Below are positions 43,687 to 53,132 of a DNA stretch of 64,000 nt, in pieces. The translations under genes and the position numbers were made by a program. Numbering within the stretch: the stretch's first letter is position 1; every line of letters starts with the position of its first letter. The notes under the pieces were generated by a model. The model made no database searches and was not told the DNA's origin. It was given only the letters and a program-made list of their open reading frames with translations. The DNA lies in assembly GCF_019670005.1 (NCBI RefSeq), contig NZ_AP019783.1, positions 2,382,150 through 2,446,149 of the forward strand, in the 5' to 3' direction. Origin of the DNA: Methylomagnum ishizawai. Its GTDB lineage: Bacteria; Pseudomonadota; Gammaproteobacteria; Methylococcales; Methylococcaceae.

Positions 43687-44139
43687 ATGTTTGGGAATGG
43701 ATTGAATAGGCCGGGCCTGGGGGCGTCCCACAGCGGCTACACATTGGTGGAGATGTTGGTGGTCGTCAGCATGCTGGGCATCTTGGCGTCGATTGCCCTG
43801 CCCGCCTACCGCGACTACGTGGTCCGGGGCAAGTTGCCCGAGGCCACCGCCAATCTGGCCCAGAAAAGGGTGAACATAGAGCAGTACTTCCAGGACAACC
43901 GTACCTATGTCAGCGCGCCCGATTGCGACCCGGACACGACCACTAGCAAATATTTCATTTTCGTTTGCAACGCGGTGGCCGCCACGACTTTCACGCTGCA
44001 AGCGGTGGGAACGGGGGATATGACCGGATTCACCTTTTCCATCGATACGAGCGGGACCAAGCGGACCGTCGCCGTGCCCACGGGTTGGACCCTGCCCACC
44101 ACCAATTGCTGGGTAACCAGGAAGGATGGGTCGTGCTGA
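43687..44139 (+). CDS. pilE: type IV pilin (PilE-like)
   Basis: About 150 aa from ATG 43687; ATG 43567 would add 40 residues unlike a prepilin leader. The leader ends HSG and is cut before YTLVEMLVVVSML, whose E5-type Glu and hydrophobic helix are diagnostic of type IV prepilins. Then PAYRDYVVRGKLPEATANLAQKRVNIEQYFQDNRTY gives the alpha-1 C half, and the C-terminal Cys pair (C in NCWVTRKDGSC) suggests a D-loop disulfide. It begins a pilE-fimT-pilV-pilW-pilX-pilY1 operon and overlaps fimT by 7 nt. Could be a minor pilin and not the main subunit. Confidence 0.85.
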   Translation: MFGNGLNRPGLGASHSGYTLVEMLVVVSMLGILASIALPAYRDYVVRGKLPEATANLAQKRVNIEQYFQDNRTYVSAPDCDPDTTTSKYFIFVCNAVAATTFTLQAVGTGDMTGFTFSIDTSGTKRTVAVPTGWTLPTTNCWVTRKDGSC

Positions 44140-44711
44140 ACCGGCGTACCCAGCAGCATGGCGTGACCCTGATCGAAATTATTATCGGCTTGGTGATCGC
44201 TTCCTCGCTGCTGATGCTCGGGACGGTAGGCTTCAGGGATTGGACCCAGAACGCCCGCATCCGCGCCGAGGCCGAGTCCGTCCGTAGCGGCTTGCAATTG
44301 GCGCGGGTCGCGGCGGTGCAGGTCAACGGCCCGGTGCGTTTCCAGTTCACCACCAGCGTGGACGACGAATGCGTGTTGTCGGCCACCGGCGTTTATTGGG
44401 TGGTCAGCCAAGCCAACCCGGCCGGACAGTGCGCTAACACGAACGCGAATCCGCCCGGCATCTTCCAGGTCGGGGGCGGCGATATGGACGGGGCGACCAA
44501 CGCGGCGTTGAATTCCGACCAGAATACGCTGGTGTTCACCGGCACCGGCCAAACCCAGGGCAATACCACGATGACCATCAATATCAGTAATTCCTTGGGC
44601 ACCTGCCGCGCGAAGGGCGGAACCTTGCATTGCCTCAGGGTTACGGTGTCCACCGGGGGTCAAATCCGCATGTGCGATCCCGCCGTGCCCGATGGCATAG
44701 GAGCTTGCTAG
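44133..44711 (+). CDS. fimT: minor pilin of the FimT/FimU (GspH) type
   Basis: 192 aa from GTG 44133 (VLNRRTQQHG), with GAAGGATGGG upstream. Prepilin leader ends HG before VTLIEIIIGLVIASSLLML. The pattern TWTQNARIRAEAESVRSGLQLARVAAV is typical of the GspH/FimT family, with a Cys-containing C-terminal domain (TCRAKGGTLHCLRV). It would help prime pilus assembly. Its start overlaps the pilE stop, marking translational coupling, and pilV follows 2 nt after its stop. Confidence 0.8.
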   Translation: MLNRRTQQHGVTLIEIIIGLVIASSLLMLGTVGFRDWTQNARIRAEAESVRSGLQLARVAAVQVNGPVRFQFTTSVDDECVLSATGVYWVVSQANPAGQCANTNANPPGIFQVGGGDMDGATNAALNSDQNTLVFTGTGQTQGNTTMTINISNSLGTCRAKGGTLHCLRVTVSTGGQIRMCDPAVPDGIGAC

Positions 44712-44713
44712 CC

Positions 44714-45193
44714 ATGGGCACGCGCTTCTCGAAGCCCCGTGTGGCGGGTTATATGCTGATGGAGGTACTGGTGTCCTTGGTGATTTTTTCCATCGGCATC
44801 CTCGGCGTCTCCGCCATGCAGGTGGTTTCGCTCCGGGCCGACAGCGCGTCCAAATACCGCACCGACGCCAGCATCCTCGCCAACCTGTTGATTGGCCGGA
44901 TGTGGGCCGATGATCGCACGCCGGCGGTGCTGCAAGCCAACTATCAGGGCAGCGGCGGCAGTGGCGGACCGGGTTATCGCCAATGGGTGGGCGAGATCGG
45001 CGCGGCCAACGGCATCTACCTGCCGCGGGTCGCCGAGGTTCCACCCGAAGTGAAAGTAGAGCCGAAGGACGGCAACCTGCCCCCCAATTCGGCGAAGAGC
45101 CTGGTCACCGTGACGGTTTATTGGTTGATGCCGGGGGATAATAACGATGCGAAACACCGCCATAGCTATGTGGCCACCGCCGAGATCAAGTAG
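44714..45193 (+). CDS. pilV: minor pilin PilV
   Basis: 159 aa. Prepilin leader ends VAG before YMLMEVLVSLVIFSIGILGVSAMQ, the GspI/PilV helix pattern. The C-terminal region holds GGSGGPGYRQWVGEIGAANGIYLPRVAEVPPEVKV, a loop-rich globular part. It is a component of the minor-pilin priming complex in the operon, between fimT and pilW. Confidence 0.85.
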   Translation: MGTRFSKPRVAGYMLMEVLVSLVIFSIGILGVSAMQVVSLRADSASKYRTDASILANLLIGRMWADDRTPAVLQANYQGSGGSGGPGYRQWVGEIGAANGIYLPRVAEVPPEVKVEPKDGNLPPNSAKSLVTVTVYWLMPGDNNDAKHRHSYVATAEIK

Positions 45194-45206
45194 GAGGCCA
45201 GCGCCG

Positions 45207-46409
45207 ATGTTCCCTCGCTATCGCGCCATCCTGGGGTTCAGCTTGGTCGAGATCATGGTCGGCTTGGTCATCGGCTCGGTCGGTATCGCGGCGGTCCTCC
45301 AACTGTTCGCGTTGTCCGAGGGACAGCGGCGCTCGATCACCGGCGGCGGCGACGCCCAGATTGTTGGCGCGGCGGCCCTCAAGGTGTTGCAAAGCGATAT
45401 ACGCCAGAGCGGCTGGAGTATCCGTGATATCAACCTGTTGGGTTGCCAGCTTGCCCTCCGGGCCGGTGTGGCCCTGAACCCCTTGGCCCCGGTAGCCATC
45501 AATCCTGCGGCCATCCCGCCCGGCGATGCCAACACTGATACCTTGCTAATCCTCTATGGTAATAGTGTTTTCCAACCCCAGGGGGATGCCATCAACGCCC
45601 AACCCGCGCTGGCCAACGCGCCTCCCTCTGGAACCCCGGTCTTGGCTACTAGCCCGGTGAGTCCCGATATCTACACGGTGCAATCGGCAGCCTCCTTCCT
45701 GGCGGGCGACTATGTGATCGCCATGCCCCCCACCCGGCCACGCCCTGAACCTTGTACGGCAGCTTTGACGCAAGTGATCAATGTCGGCCGCGGTAACGCC
45801 GCCAATGTAAATGTGACCGCCGGCACCGGCGTGGCCGGTACGGTCAATGGCAGGCTGTACAATTTGGGAACCGCGCCCCAGATGTTGGCTTATGCCGTGC
45901 GTGGCGGCAACCTCACGGTTTGCAATTACATGGTCAGCAACTGCGGTTCCACCGCCGACCTAAGCGATCCGACGGTCTGGCGGCCCATCGGCGAGGGTGT
46001 CGTCAGCCTCAGGGCACAGTATGGCCGCGATACCCGGGTCGTTGTCCTAGCTCCAACCGTGACTTCATTCGATGCCATCGTCGATACCTATGACATATCG
46101 ACCCCGCCCCAAGGGGTTCCCGATCCCGTCAGTATTCAATTCACGGCGACCCAATGTGGTTGGGCCCGCATCGCCGCATTGAGGATGGCCTTGGTGGTCC
46201 GCGATGGGGAATTGATCAAGCCCTCTAGCTCTGGCACCCATGTAACCTCCGCCGCGCCGACCTGGGCGGGTAGCGACATCAGCCCGATCAATCTTACCGC
46301 GGTATCCGCCGCGACTGGATTCGATTGGCGCGACTATCGTTACCGGTTATTTCAGACGGTGATTCCTTTGCGAAATTCTGCTTGGATGGGAGTGGACAAC
46401 GGATGCTGA
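45207..46409 (+). CDS. pilW: minor pilin PilW
   Basis: 400 aa; starts ATG 45207 with AGGAGG 15 nt upstream, so the ribosome site is a little far. Prepilin leader ends LG before FSLVEIMVGLVIGSVGIAAVLQLF. The C-terminal domain is large and ends in DYRYRLFQTVIPLRNSAWM, the usual PilW end. Part of the tip complex with PilV, PilX and PilY1. Overlaps pilX by 7 nt. Confidence 0.85.
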   Translation: MFPRYRAILGFSLVEIMVGLVIGSVGIAAVLQLFALSEGQRRSITGGGDAQIVGAAALKVLQSDIRQSGWSIRDINLLGCQLALRAGVALNPLAPVAINPAAIPPGDANTDTLLILYGNSVFQPQGDAINAQPALANAPPSGTPVLATSPVSPDIYTVQSAASFLAGDYVIAMPPTRPRPEPCTAALTQVINVGRGNAANVNVTAGTGVAGTVNGRLYNLGTAPQMLAYAVRGGNLTVCNYMVSNCGSTADLSDPTVWRPIGEGVVSLRAQYGRDTRVVVLAPTVTSFDAIVDTYDISTPPQGVPDPVSIQFTATQCGWARIAALRMALVVRDGELIKPSSSGTHVTSAAPTWAGSDISPINLTAVSAATGFDWRDYRYRLFQTVIPLRNSAWMGVDNGC

Positions 46410-47005
46410 ATCCAACGCGCCCCGCAAAGCAAAGTGGCGTGGTCTTGATGATCACGCTGATCGTGCTGGTGGCGATGAGCCTCGCGGGCCTCGCGCTGAC
46501 CCGCACGGTGGATACCACCAACCTGATCGCCGGCAATCTAGCCTCCCAACAATCCGCCATCCAGGCCGGGGACACCGGGATAGAGGCGGCTGTCGATTGG
46601 CTGGAAAGCAACGCCCTCAACCCCGCTATTTTGGGTGTCAATAGCGCCCCAGATGGTTATAGCGCGTCCTGGCAGCCGCCGCTGGCGGCAGGTCAGGATT
46701 GGGCCAGCTATTGGACGACCACCTTGGCGGCCATCGCGGTGGAACTGCCCCAGGATGCTTCTGGCAACACGGTGTCCTATGTCATCCAGCGCTTATGCGC
46801 CGCCACCGGACTGCCCAATGCGGCGAGTTGCGTGATTCCGCCCGATAGCGGCAGCGATAATCCTGATAGTGGTGGCAGCCAAGCTTCGCAAGCTTCCCTA
46901 TTTGATGCGAATGACGCGCAATATTATCGGGTCACCGTTCAAATCCAGGGCGTACGCAATACCGTGGGTTATGTACAGGCAATAGTCCAGATGAGCGCAC
47001 AGTGA
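46403..47005 (+). CDS. pilX: minor pilin PilX
   Basis: 200 aa from ATG 46403 (MLNPTRPAKQSG). Prepilin cleavage before VVLMITLIVLVAMSLAGLALTRTVDTTN; the residue at position 5 is I rather than Glu, typical of PilX/GspK-like pilins. The rest gives the expected NLASQQSAIQAGDTGIEAAVDWL helix and a globular C-terminal domain. It overlaps pilW and leads directly to pilY1. Confidence 0.8.
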   Translation: MLNPTRPAKQSGVVLMITLIVLVAMSLAGLALTRTVDTTNLIAGNLASQQSAIQAGDTGIEAAVDWLESNALNPAILGVNSAPDGYSASWQPPLAAGQDWASYWTTTLAAIAVELPQDASGNTVSYVIQRLCAATGLPNAASCVIPPDSGSDNPDSGGSQASQASLFDANDAQYYRVTVQIQGVRNTVGYVQAIVQMSAQ

Positions 47006-47043
47006 GCGCGTAACCACTATCATCATCATAAGGGGTACTACCT

Positions 47044-50000
47044 ATGAGCGCACATGGATTGCTCGCGAAACTGGCTTGGACATGCGCCGGCTGGGTGTTC
47101 GCGCTAGGGGTTTGGGCGGCGACCACCGATTTGGCCAATTCGCCGTTGGAGACTTCTTCGCCGACCAGCGTGAAGCCAAACCTCTGGTTCATCCTGGATG
47201 ATTCCGGCAGTATGACCTTCGACTATATGGGCGATTGGGTGGGCGGAGCGGAGAACGCGGTCAAGGTCTGCAAGGGGGGCAGTACGGGCGCGGCCAATTC
47301 CAGCTATTGCTGCCAGAACAGCGCCGGGGGCAGCAGTCCCAATGCCTCGAGCGTCCCCTGTTACCAGGGCGCTCCACCGTTCGGGACTTATCGGGGCGAG
47401 CCGCTGTTCCTGACCAACGACGTGAATGGTGTCTATTACAACCCCACCATCACCTACAAGGTGCCCGTGGCCTATCAGAATTCCAACACCGAAACGTTGG
47501 ACACCACCACATATAAAAGCCAGACCAGCGCCAACACCAGCGGTTGGACCGCGGTGAAACTGGATGGCTATGGCAAGCAAAACACCAATACGATCAATTT
47601 GCTCACCCAATATCCAGACCTCGAATGGTGTACCAATACCAACTATACCGATTGCCTGCGCAACGACAACTATATCCTGCCGACCACCGTCGCCATCAAT
47701 AGCAAGACCTACAATGTATTCCATGCCACCACGGCGACGGGTAGCGGATCGGTGGTGGCTGGCAGTCCCGACGCGCCGACGGTATCGAGCCGGAACTTCG
47801 GTCCCCATTACTACACCATCAATCCGGGCGAATATTGCGATTCGCCGAGCTTGCGCAATTGCCAAACCACCCAGACCAGCACTTTCCAATATCCCGCCAA
47901 GCTGCGTTTTTGCAGCGACTCCGCCTTGACCAATTGCCAAGGGATCAAGAGCGCCACTTTCAAGTACCCACGCTATCCCAATAATGGTATGACCACCGGC
48001 GGTACCGCCGCGGTGGCCGCCGTCCCGGCCTCGGTGACGTTCGCCGTATCGATGTCGGGTTGTAGTACCAGCAAAAAGGGGGCGATAGCCCAAGTGCTGG
48101 TCAATGGCACCAATGTCCTCGTCAGCCCCACAACTACCCTGCAGAGTTCGGCTACCTCGTTGGCCGCCGATCTCCGCAGTGCGAGCTATACCACGAACTA
48201 CACCATCGATACTTCTGTGACTAGCAGTAAGGTGAAGATAAACGTCAATCTGTCATTGGGTTCGGCAGGCAATATCACCTCGATATCACTGGTCAAAACT
48301 TCGGGTTCAAATGCTGCTTGTAATCCCAGTGCCACCTCGATCACCTATACCACTTATTCCCCGGCCGTGCCCGCCGTGCCCAAAACCTATTACGGCGGCT
48401 TCTCCCGTACCGATATCGTGTCCGGTCAAACCTATCCCAAGGCGGCCACCCGCACCGATTGCCAAGGTACTGTTTGCACCTATGACGAGGAGATGACCAA
48501 CTTCGCTAACTGGATCGCCTATTACCGCACCCGCATGCAGATGATGAAAACCTCGCTCAGTTCGGCGTTCCAGCCCATCGATGATAATTATCGGGTGGGG
48601 TTCTTCACCATCAACACTAGTGCGATCAAGACCGGCGATAGGTTCCTCGATATTGGCGATTTCGATTTCTCGGGCACGACCAAGCAGAAATACACTTGGT
48701 ATTCCAAGATGTTAGGGACCAGCCCCTCCGGCGGTACTCCCCTGCGTTCCGCCCTCACCAAGGCGGGTCGTCTCTATGCGAAGAAGATCACAGGGGCCAG
48801 CGATCCGGTCCAATATTCCTGCCAGCAAAACTTCACCTTGCTATCCACCGATGGTTATTGGAACGAGAGCGAACCCGGCGGCTATCAACTCGACGGCTCC
48901 ACGGCCATCGGCGACCAGGACGGTTCCGAGCAGCGGCCCATGCTCGATGGCAACAACCAATCCAATACCTTGTCCGACGTGGCGGAATATTATTACGCGA
49001 CCGACTTACGCACCTCGACACTGGGTAATTGCACGGGTGTGCCGGTTCCCCCCGCCACCACCGGCAATACCCTGTGTTCTTCCGAAAGTCCCGACCCCTA
49101 TAACAACGTGCCGACCGGCGGTGAGGATACTTCCTCCAACCAGCACATGACCACGTTTACCTTGGGATTGGGGGCATCGGGCTATATGCAGTTCGAATCG
49201 AATTATTTGACCGAAACCAGTGGGGATTTTTTCGATGTATTGAATGGTACCTTGGCCAATCCGGCGGGGGGGATTTGTTCCTGGCAGACTAGCGGCCAGT
49301 GCAACTGGCCGCTCGCGGTCAATAACTCCCAGCCCAATATCGACGACCTATGGCACGCGGCGGTGAATGGCCGGGGGAGTTATTTCAGCGCCACCAATCC
49401 GGCTTCCCTGGCCACCGGTTTAAAAAATGCCTTGTCCGCGTTGACCGCCCGTAACGGTTCCTCCGCCGCCGCCGCCACCAGCAACCCGAACGTATCCTCC
49501 GGGGATAACTTCGTTTTCAGCACGCGCTTCAGATCGGTGGAATGGAGTGGGGAATTGGTGCGGCAGCAAATCGATATCAATACTGGCGCGGTGGTTAAAT
49601 ACAACCCCGATGATCCTAGCACTTATGACTGGACGGCCCAGTCCATTCTCGATGCCACCCCGTATACCAGCCGTAATATCTACACCAAGACCAGTACGGG
49701 TTTGCAGCCCTTCGTTTGGAATTCGCTGGATACGACCACCCAAAGCTACTTCAGCCTGCCCTATATTGCTTCCACACCACCTGCGGGATTCAATAGCCTA
49801 TCCCAGCTTTGTACTGTGGGTACCGACTGCATCGATGCCAATCTTCAGGATAATAACCATGCCGGTGGCCAGAGCTTGGTGAATTTTCTCCGTGGCGACC
49901 GTAGCAATGAGGGCAGCGAGTCCGATTCTTCCAAATATTACCGTCAGCGTGCCCATATATTGGGAGATTTGGTTAACGCCTCGGCGGTTTATGTGAGGGA

Positions 50001-51471
50001 ATCGTTATTCAAATATGCGGATTCGGGTTACAGCGATTTCAAAAGTGCCAATGATAACGGGCGCTTACCCATGGTCTATGCGGCCGGCAACGATGGTATG
50101 TTGCATGCCTTCAATGGAGGAGATGCCGCTTCTGGAGGTGGAACCGAAAAATGGGCCTATATCCCTTCGTTCCTATTGCCCAATCTCTATACTTTGGCCG
50201 ATAAGCAATATTATCTAGGGGACAATCATCGGTTCTTTGCCGATGCCACGCCAGTGGTGGGGGATATTGCCTGCCCTAGCTCCGGCTGCGTCACCAACTC
50301 GGGGAGCGTCTCCGGTTGGCGGACGATCCTGGTGGGGGGGCTGAACAATGGCGGGCGTGGGTATTATGCGCTGGACGTGACCAATCCGGCTACCACGCCC
50401 ACCCTGTTATGGGAATTCACCGATCCCAATATGGGCTATACCTTTGGCAATCCCCAGATTACCAAACTGACCGATGGGACCTGGGTGGTGTTGGTGACCT
50501 CTGGTTATAACAATACATTAACTGGGAAAGGGTATTTGTATGTGATCAACGCGGCCACCGGAGCTTTGATCAGATCGATTGCGACCACCGCGGGCAGTGC
50601 CGCCACCCCGAGTGGCTTGGGGCGTATCAGCGCTTGGGTGAAAAGTCCCGCGTACGATAATACCGTCACAGCGGTTTATGGCGGCGACTTGATGGGTAAT
50701 CTATGGCGCTTCGATCCTAACAGCGCCCAGGGAGCCAATAATCCGGTCCTGCTGGCGACCTTTAAAAGCCCGACGGGTAACGCGCAACCGATCACCACCA
50801 AACCCGAACTGGGCAGTGTGAATGGCAACCATGTGGTTTATGTCGGTACCGGACGCTTATTGGGTGTGACCGATCTCGGCGATAAGAGCGTGCAGTCTTT
50901 TTATGCCGTGAAGGATACTTTGGGCAATACCGGATACGGCAATCCCCGGACGGCGGGCGGTTTTGTCCAACAGACGATGACCACCACCACCTGTCCAGCC
51001 AATACATCGACCGACATATGCGGCAGCGGACAGATAGTACGCATCGCTAGTAATAACGCTGTGAATTTGGCGGGTGAGGACAACGGCTGGTATTTCGATT
51101 TTCCGGATAGTGGCGAGCGTTCCAACACCGATCCGGCCTTGGTGCTCGGCGTGCTGGTGCTTACCACCAACGTGCCAACTTCGGATGCTTGCACTGCGGG
51201 AGGTTATAGTTATTACTACATTATCGACTACCGTACAGGCTCGTCTTTGATGGCGGTGGAAACAGGGGTGGCTTCTACAAAGAACGATGAAAACGCCTTG
51301 GCCAGTGCCCCAGTGGTGGTGAACCTGACGGATTCACCCCATGGGAATAAGATCGTTAGCTTGACACAACTCGGCGGAGGTGGCGGTCTTCAAGTGGGCA
51401 AGCCGCCCGTGCTTGGTGCGCTGGGTCCGGCCCGGCGGGTCTCCTGGCGGGAACTCATCACCAACCAATAG
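47044..51471 (+). CDS. pilY1: PilY1-type pilus tip adhesin
   Basis: 1475 aa, at the large end of the family. Signal peptide residues 1-26. A von Willebrand A-like N-terminal domain has a MIDAS motif LDDSGSM (D52-x-S54-x-S56), but its loop is Ser/Thr/Asn-rich with long insertions between about residue 180 and 480 carrying many Thr/Ser. The C-terminal part from about residue 950 is the beta-propeller (YAAGNDGMLHAFN; VYVGTGRLLG) and ends RRVSWRELITNQ, as in PilY1. It should cap pili, control retraction and bind surfaces. GGGGT lies close before the ATG 47044. Confidence 0.88.
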   Translation: MSAHGLLAKLAWTCAGWVFALGVWAATTDLANSPLETSSPTSVKPNLWFILDDSGSMTFDYMGDWVGGAENAVKVCKGGSTGAANSSYCCQNSAGGSSPNASSVPCYQGAPPFGTYRGEPLFLTNDVNGVYYNPTITYKVPVAYQNSNTETLDTTTYKSQTSANTSGWTAVKLDGYGKQNTNTINLLTQYPDLEWCTNTNYTDCLRNDNYILPTTVAINSKTYNVFHATTATGSGSVVAGSPDAPTVSSRNFGPHYYTINPGEYCDSPSLRNCQTTQTSTFQYPAKLRFCSDSALTNCQGIKSATFKYPRYPNNGMTTGGTAAVAAVPASVTFAVSMSGCSTSKKGAIAQVLVNGTNVLVSPTTTLQSSATSLAADLRSASYTTNYTIDTSVTSSKVKINVNLSLGSAGNITSISLVKTSGSNAACNPSATSITYTTYSPAVPAVPKTYYGGFSRTDIVSGQTYPKAATRTDCQGTVCTYDEEMTNFANWIAYYRTRMQMMKTSLSSAFQPIDDNYRVGFFTINTSAIKTGDRFLDIGDFDFSGTTKQKYTWYSKMLGTSPSGGTPLRSALTKAGRLYAKKITGASDPVQYSCQQNFTLLSTDGYWNESEPGGYQLDGSTAIGDQDGSEQRPMLDGNNQSNTLSDVAEYYYATDLRTSTLGNCTGVPVPPATTGNTLCSSESPDPYNNVPTGGEDTSSNQHMTTFTLGLGASGYMQFESNYLTETSGDFFDVLNGTLANPAGGICSWQTSGQCNWPLAVNNSQPNIDDLWHAAVNGRGSYFSATNPASLATGLKNALSALTARNGSSAAAATSNPNVSSGDNFVFSTRFRSVEWSGELVRQQIDINTGAVVKYNPDDPSTYDWTAQSILDATPYTSRNIYTKTSTGLQPFVWNSLDTTTQSYFSLPYIASTPPAGFNSLSQLCTVGTDCIDANLQDNNHAGGQSLVNFLRGDRSNEGSESDSSKYYRQRAHILGDLVNASAVYVRESLFKYADSGYSDFKSANDNGRLPMVYAAGNDGMLHAFNGGDAASGGGTEKWAYIPSFLLPNLYTLADKQYYLGDNHRFFADATPVVGDIACPSSGCVTNSGSVSGWRTILVGGLNNGGRGYYALDVTNPATTPTLLWEFTDPNMGYTFGNPQITKLTDGTWVVLVTSGYNNTLTGKGYLYVINAATGALIRSIATTAGSAATPSGLGRISAWVKSPAYDNTVTAVYGGDLMGNLWRFDPNSAQGANNPVLLATFKSPTGNAQPITTKPELGSVNGNHVVYVGTGRLLGVTDLGDKSVQSFYAVKDTLGNTGYGNPRTAGGFVQQTMTTTTCPANTSTDICGSGQIVRIASNNAVNLAGEDNGWYFDFPDSGERSNTDPALVLGVLVLTTNVPTSDACTAGGYSYYYIIDYRTGSSLMAVETGVASTKNDENALASAPVVVNLTDSPHGNKIVSLTQLGGGGGLQVGKPPVLGALGPARRVSWRELITNQ

Positions 51472-51523
51472 CCTAGGCGGCGGCCGACTCTCCCGCGCCA
51501 CCACCGAACACTCCTCCACCAAT

Positions 51524-51552
51524 GCCGCGCCCGTAAACCGGACGCGGCGCTT
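51524..51552 (+). terminator. probable terminator of the pilus operon
   Basis: Stem GCCGCGCCCG (51524-51533) with CGGACGCGGC (51539-51548), one mismatch in 10, followed by GCTTTATAA. It lies 50 nt past the pilY1 stop. The T-tract is weak. Confidence 0.45.
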
Positions 51553-51590
51553 TATAACGGCCCGCCACCACCCTTCAAGGAAACACCACC

Positions 51591-52076
51591 ATGCATGGAA
51601 ATCCCGTCGGCCACGCGCTCCGCGCCGCCGCCCTGGCCGCCCTGGCCGCGCTCGGCCTTTCCGCCTGCGCCCCCTCCCCGGCGGAAGCCGAGCGCAACCG
51701 CGAGGACAGCCTGAAGTTCCTGACCGAAAACGCCCATAAGCCCGGCATCGCCGCCACCCCCAGCGGCTTGCAGTACCAAGTCTTGCAGGCGGGGAGCGGC
51801 GCGTCCCCCAAACCCACCGACAAGGTGACGGTCAACTATCGCGGCAGTTTGGTGTCGGGACGCGAATTCGATAGCGGCGAAGGCATCGCTTTCGGATTGG
51901 ACCAAGTGATTCCCGGCTGGACCGAGGGCTTGCAATTGATGCGGGAAGGGGCCCGCTACCGGTTCTTCATCCCGGCGGAACTGGCCTACGGCGAGCACGG
52001 CGCGGGCCGGGTGATCCCGCCCAACGCGGCCTTGGTGTTCGAGGTCGATCTGCTCAAGGTCGAACCCGCGCCCTGA
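51591..52076 (+). CDS. FKBP-type peptidyl-prolyl isomerase, lipoprotein
   Basis: 161 aa. Signal peptide with lipobox LSAC near residue 22, so lipid-anchored in the envelope. Short linker, then a FKBP domain from about residue 52: GLQYQVLQAGSGASPKPTDKVTVNYRGSLVSGREFDSG, VIPGWTEGLQLMREGARYRFFIPAELAYG and VIPPNAALVFEVDLLKV, with key aromatic and Trp positions kept. It would speed Pro isomerisation in exported proteins. It follows the pilus operon but has its own likely unit. Confidence 0.88.
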   Translation: MHGNPVGHALRAAALAALAALGLSACAPSPAEAERNREDSLKFLTENAHKPGIAATPSGLQYQVLQAGSGASPKPTDKVTVNYRGSLVSGREFDSGEGIAFGLDQVIPGWTEGLQLMREGARYRFFIPAELAYGEHGAGRVIPPNAALVFEVDLLKVEPAP

Positions 52077-52079
52077 GCC

Positions 52080-52496
52080 TCAGGGGGTGGCGTGCCGCGC
52101 CGTCCTGGGTAACAATCCTTCCACGGTCCGCGTGGCCGCTTCGCAGGCGGGCACGGCGTCGATCAATGCCATCTGGGTCTGGAGGTCGGCGCTCGCGCCC
52201 GACAGCGATTCCGAGACCACTTCGTTGAGGGGGGCGCAAGCCTCCGTCATCCTGGCTTCCGCCGCCGGGAGCGCGCCGTCTCCGGTGTCTTCCGTATCCC
52301 CCGCTTCGATCAAAGCGTTCATGACCTGGTTGTGGTGGCGGAATACCCGTTCCACATACCGGGCGAATTCCTCCTGGCTCAGGGTCATGGGTTCGCCGTT
52401 GACGCCGTGGGTGGCGATCGCCGCGCAGCCGTCCAGCGCCGCGGCGAGCGCCACCAGCAGCGCGTATCTCTGGGTCCGGGTCGATTTGATTGCCAT
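52080..52496 (-). CDS. lipoprotein-like hypothetical protein
   Basis: 138 aa from ATG 52496-52494 (MAIKSTRTQRYALLVALAAALDGCAA). The hydrophobic N terminus with LDGC looks like a lipoprotein signal. The rest is helical: SQEEFARYVERVFRHHNQVMNALIEAGD and EACAPLNEVVSESLSGASADLQTQMALIDAVPACEAATRTVEG, with three Cys. Convergent with the FKBP gene, 3 nt apart. No family recognised. Confidence 0.6.
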   Translation of the reverse strand: MAIKSTRTQRYALLVALAAALDGCAAIATHGVNGEPMTLSQEEFARYVERVFRHHNQVMNALIEAGDTEDTGDGALPAAEARMTEACAPLNEVVSESLSGASADLQTQMALIDAVPACEAATRTVEGLLPRTARHATP

Positions 52497-52677
52497 GGAG
52501 AGGGCCGATAGTCCGGGAAGGGCATTGTCGCCAATTCCGCCGGGCTTGTCGTCCGGTAAAACCGGCATCCTTGGGGTGCCTGGAGCCGGCGGACCGCGCC
52601 GCGCCCGGTATCCGGGGTTCGTGGTGGGGGTGTACGATAGCTTTGAAAAATCCCCTTGAATTTCTTATTCTTGACCC

Positions 52678-53088
52678 ATGAAGCACATCGAGCCCCCAGC
52701 GCCAAGCGTCGTCCATAACCAAGTTCCTGGCAGGATTCGCCTGCTCGTCCCCGTCATCAAGCATAAGCGGACCTTCGCCGGCCTGCTCAGGCAAAACCTA
52801 TTGAAAGGCCCGGCGGGCAAAGGTATCTACCACGCGGAACCCAATATCGTCACCGGCACCGTCCTCATCAAATACCATCGGGCCGTTTATTCCGAAACCG
52901 AAATCCTGCGCTGGGTCGAAAGGATAGCCCGGAAAATCGCCCTCGGCGAAATAGAAATCACGGCCAAACACAAGAATCCAAGGCTGGGTAAAATGCTGCC
53001 GGGAGCGTTTTTCACGCGGGAATTGCTGGTGAGTATCTGCGGGAATGTCATCGCCGGACTGGTGTTGGCGGCGATGGTGTCCGGCTAG
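52678..53088 (+). CDS. HMA_2-type metal-domain-like protein, membrane-anchored
   Basis: 136 aa. The N-terminal part (VPGRIRLLVPVIKHKRTFAGLLRQNLLKGPAGKGIYHAEPNIVTGTVLIKYHRAVYSETEILRWVER, summarised) follows the HMA_2 pattern, a ferredoxin-like fold related to heavy-metal domains but with no CxxC metal site. The C-terminal segment LLVSICGNVIAGLVLAAMVSG is a membrane helix. Such proteins are often found beside metal P-type ATPases, but none is here. It precedes the FHA-EAL gene by 44 nt on the same strand. Confidence 0.65.
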   Translation: MKHIEPPAPSVVHNQVPGRIRLLVPVIKHKRTFAGLLRQNLLKGPAGKGIYHAEPNIVTGTVLIKYHRAVYSETEILRWVERIARKIALGEIEITAKHKNPRLGKMLPGAFFTRELLVSICGNVIAGLVLAAMVSG

Positions 53089-53132
53089 TTCCGCTTTGGC
53101 GGTTGCCTCAACTTCGAAGGTTTGGCGGGTCC

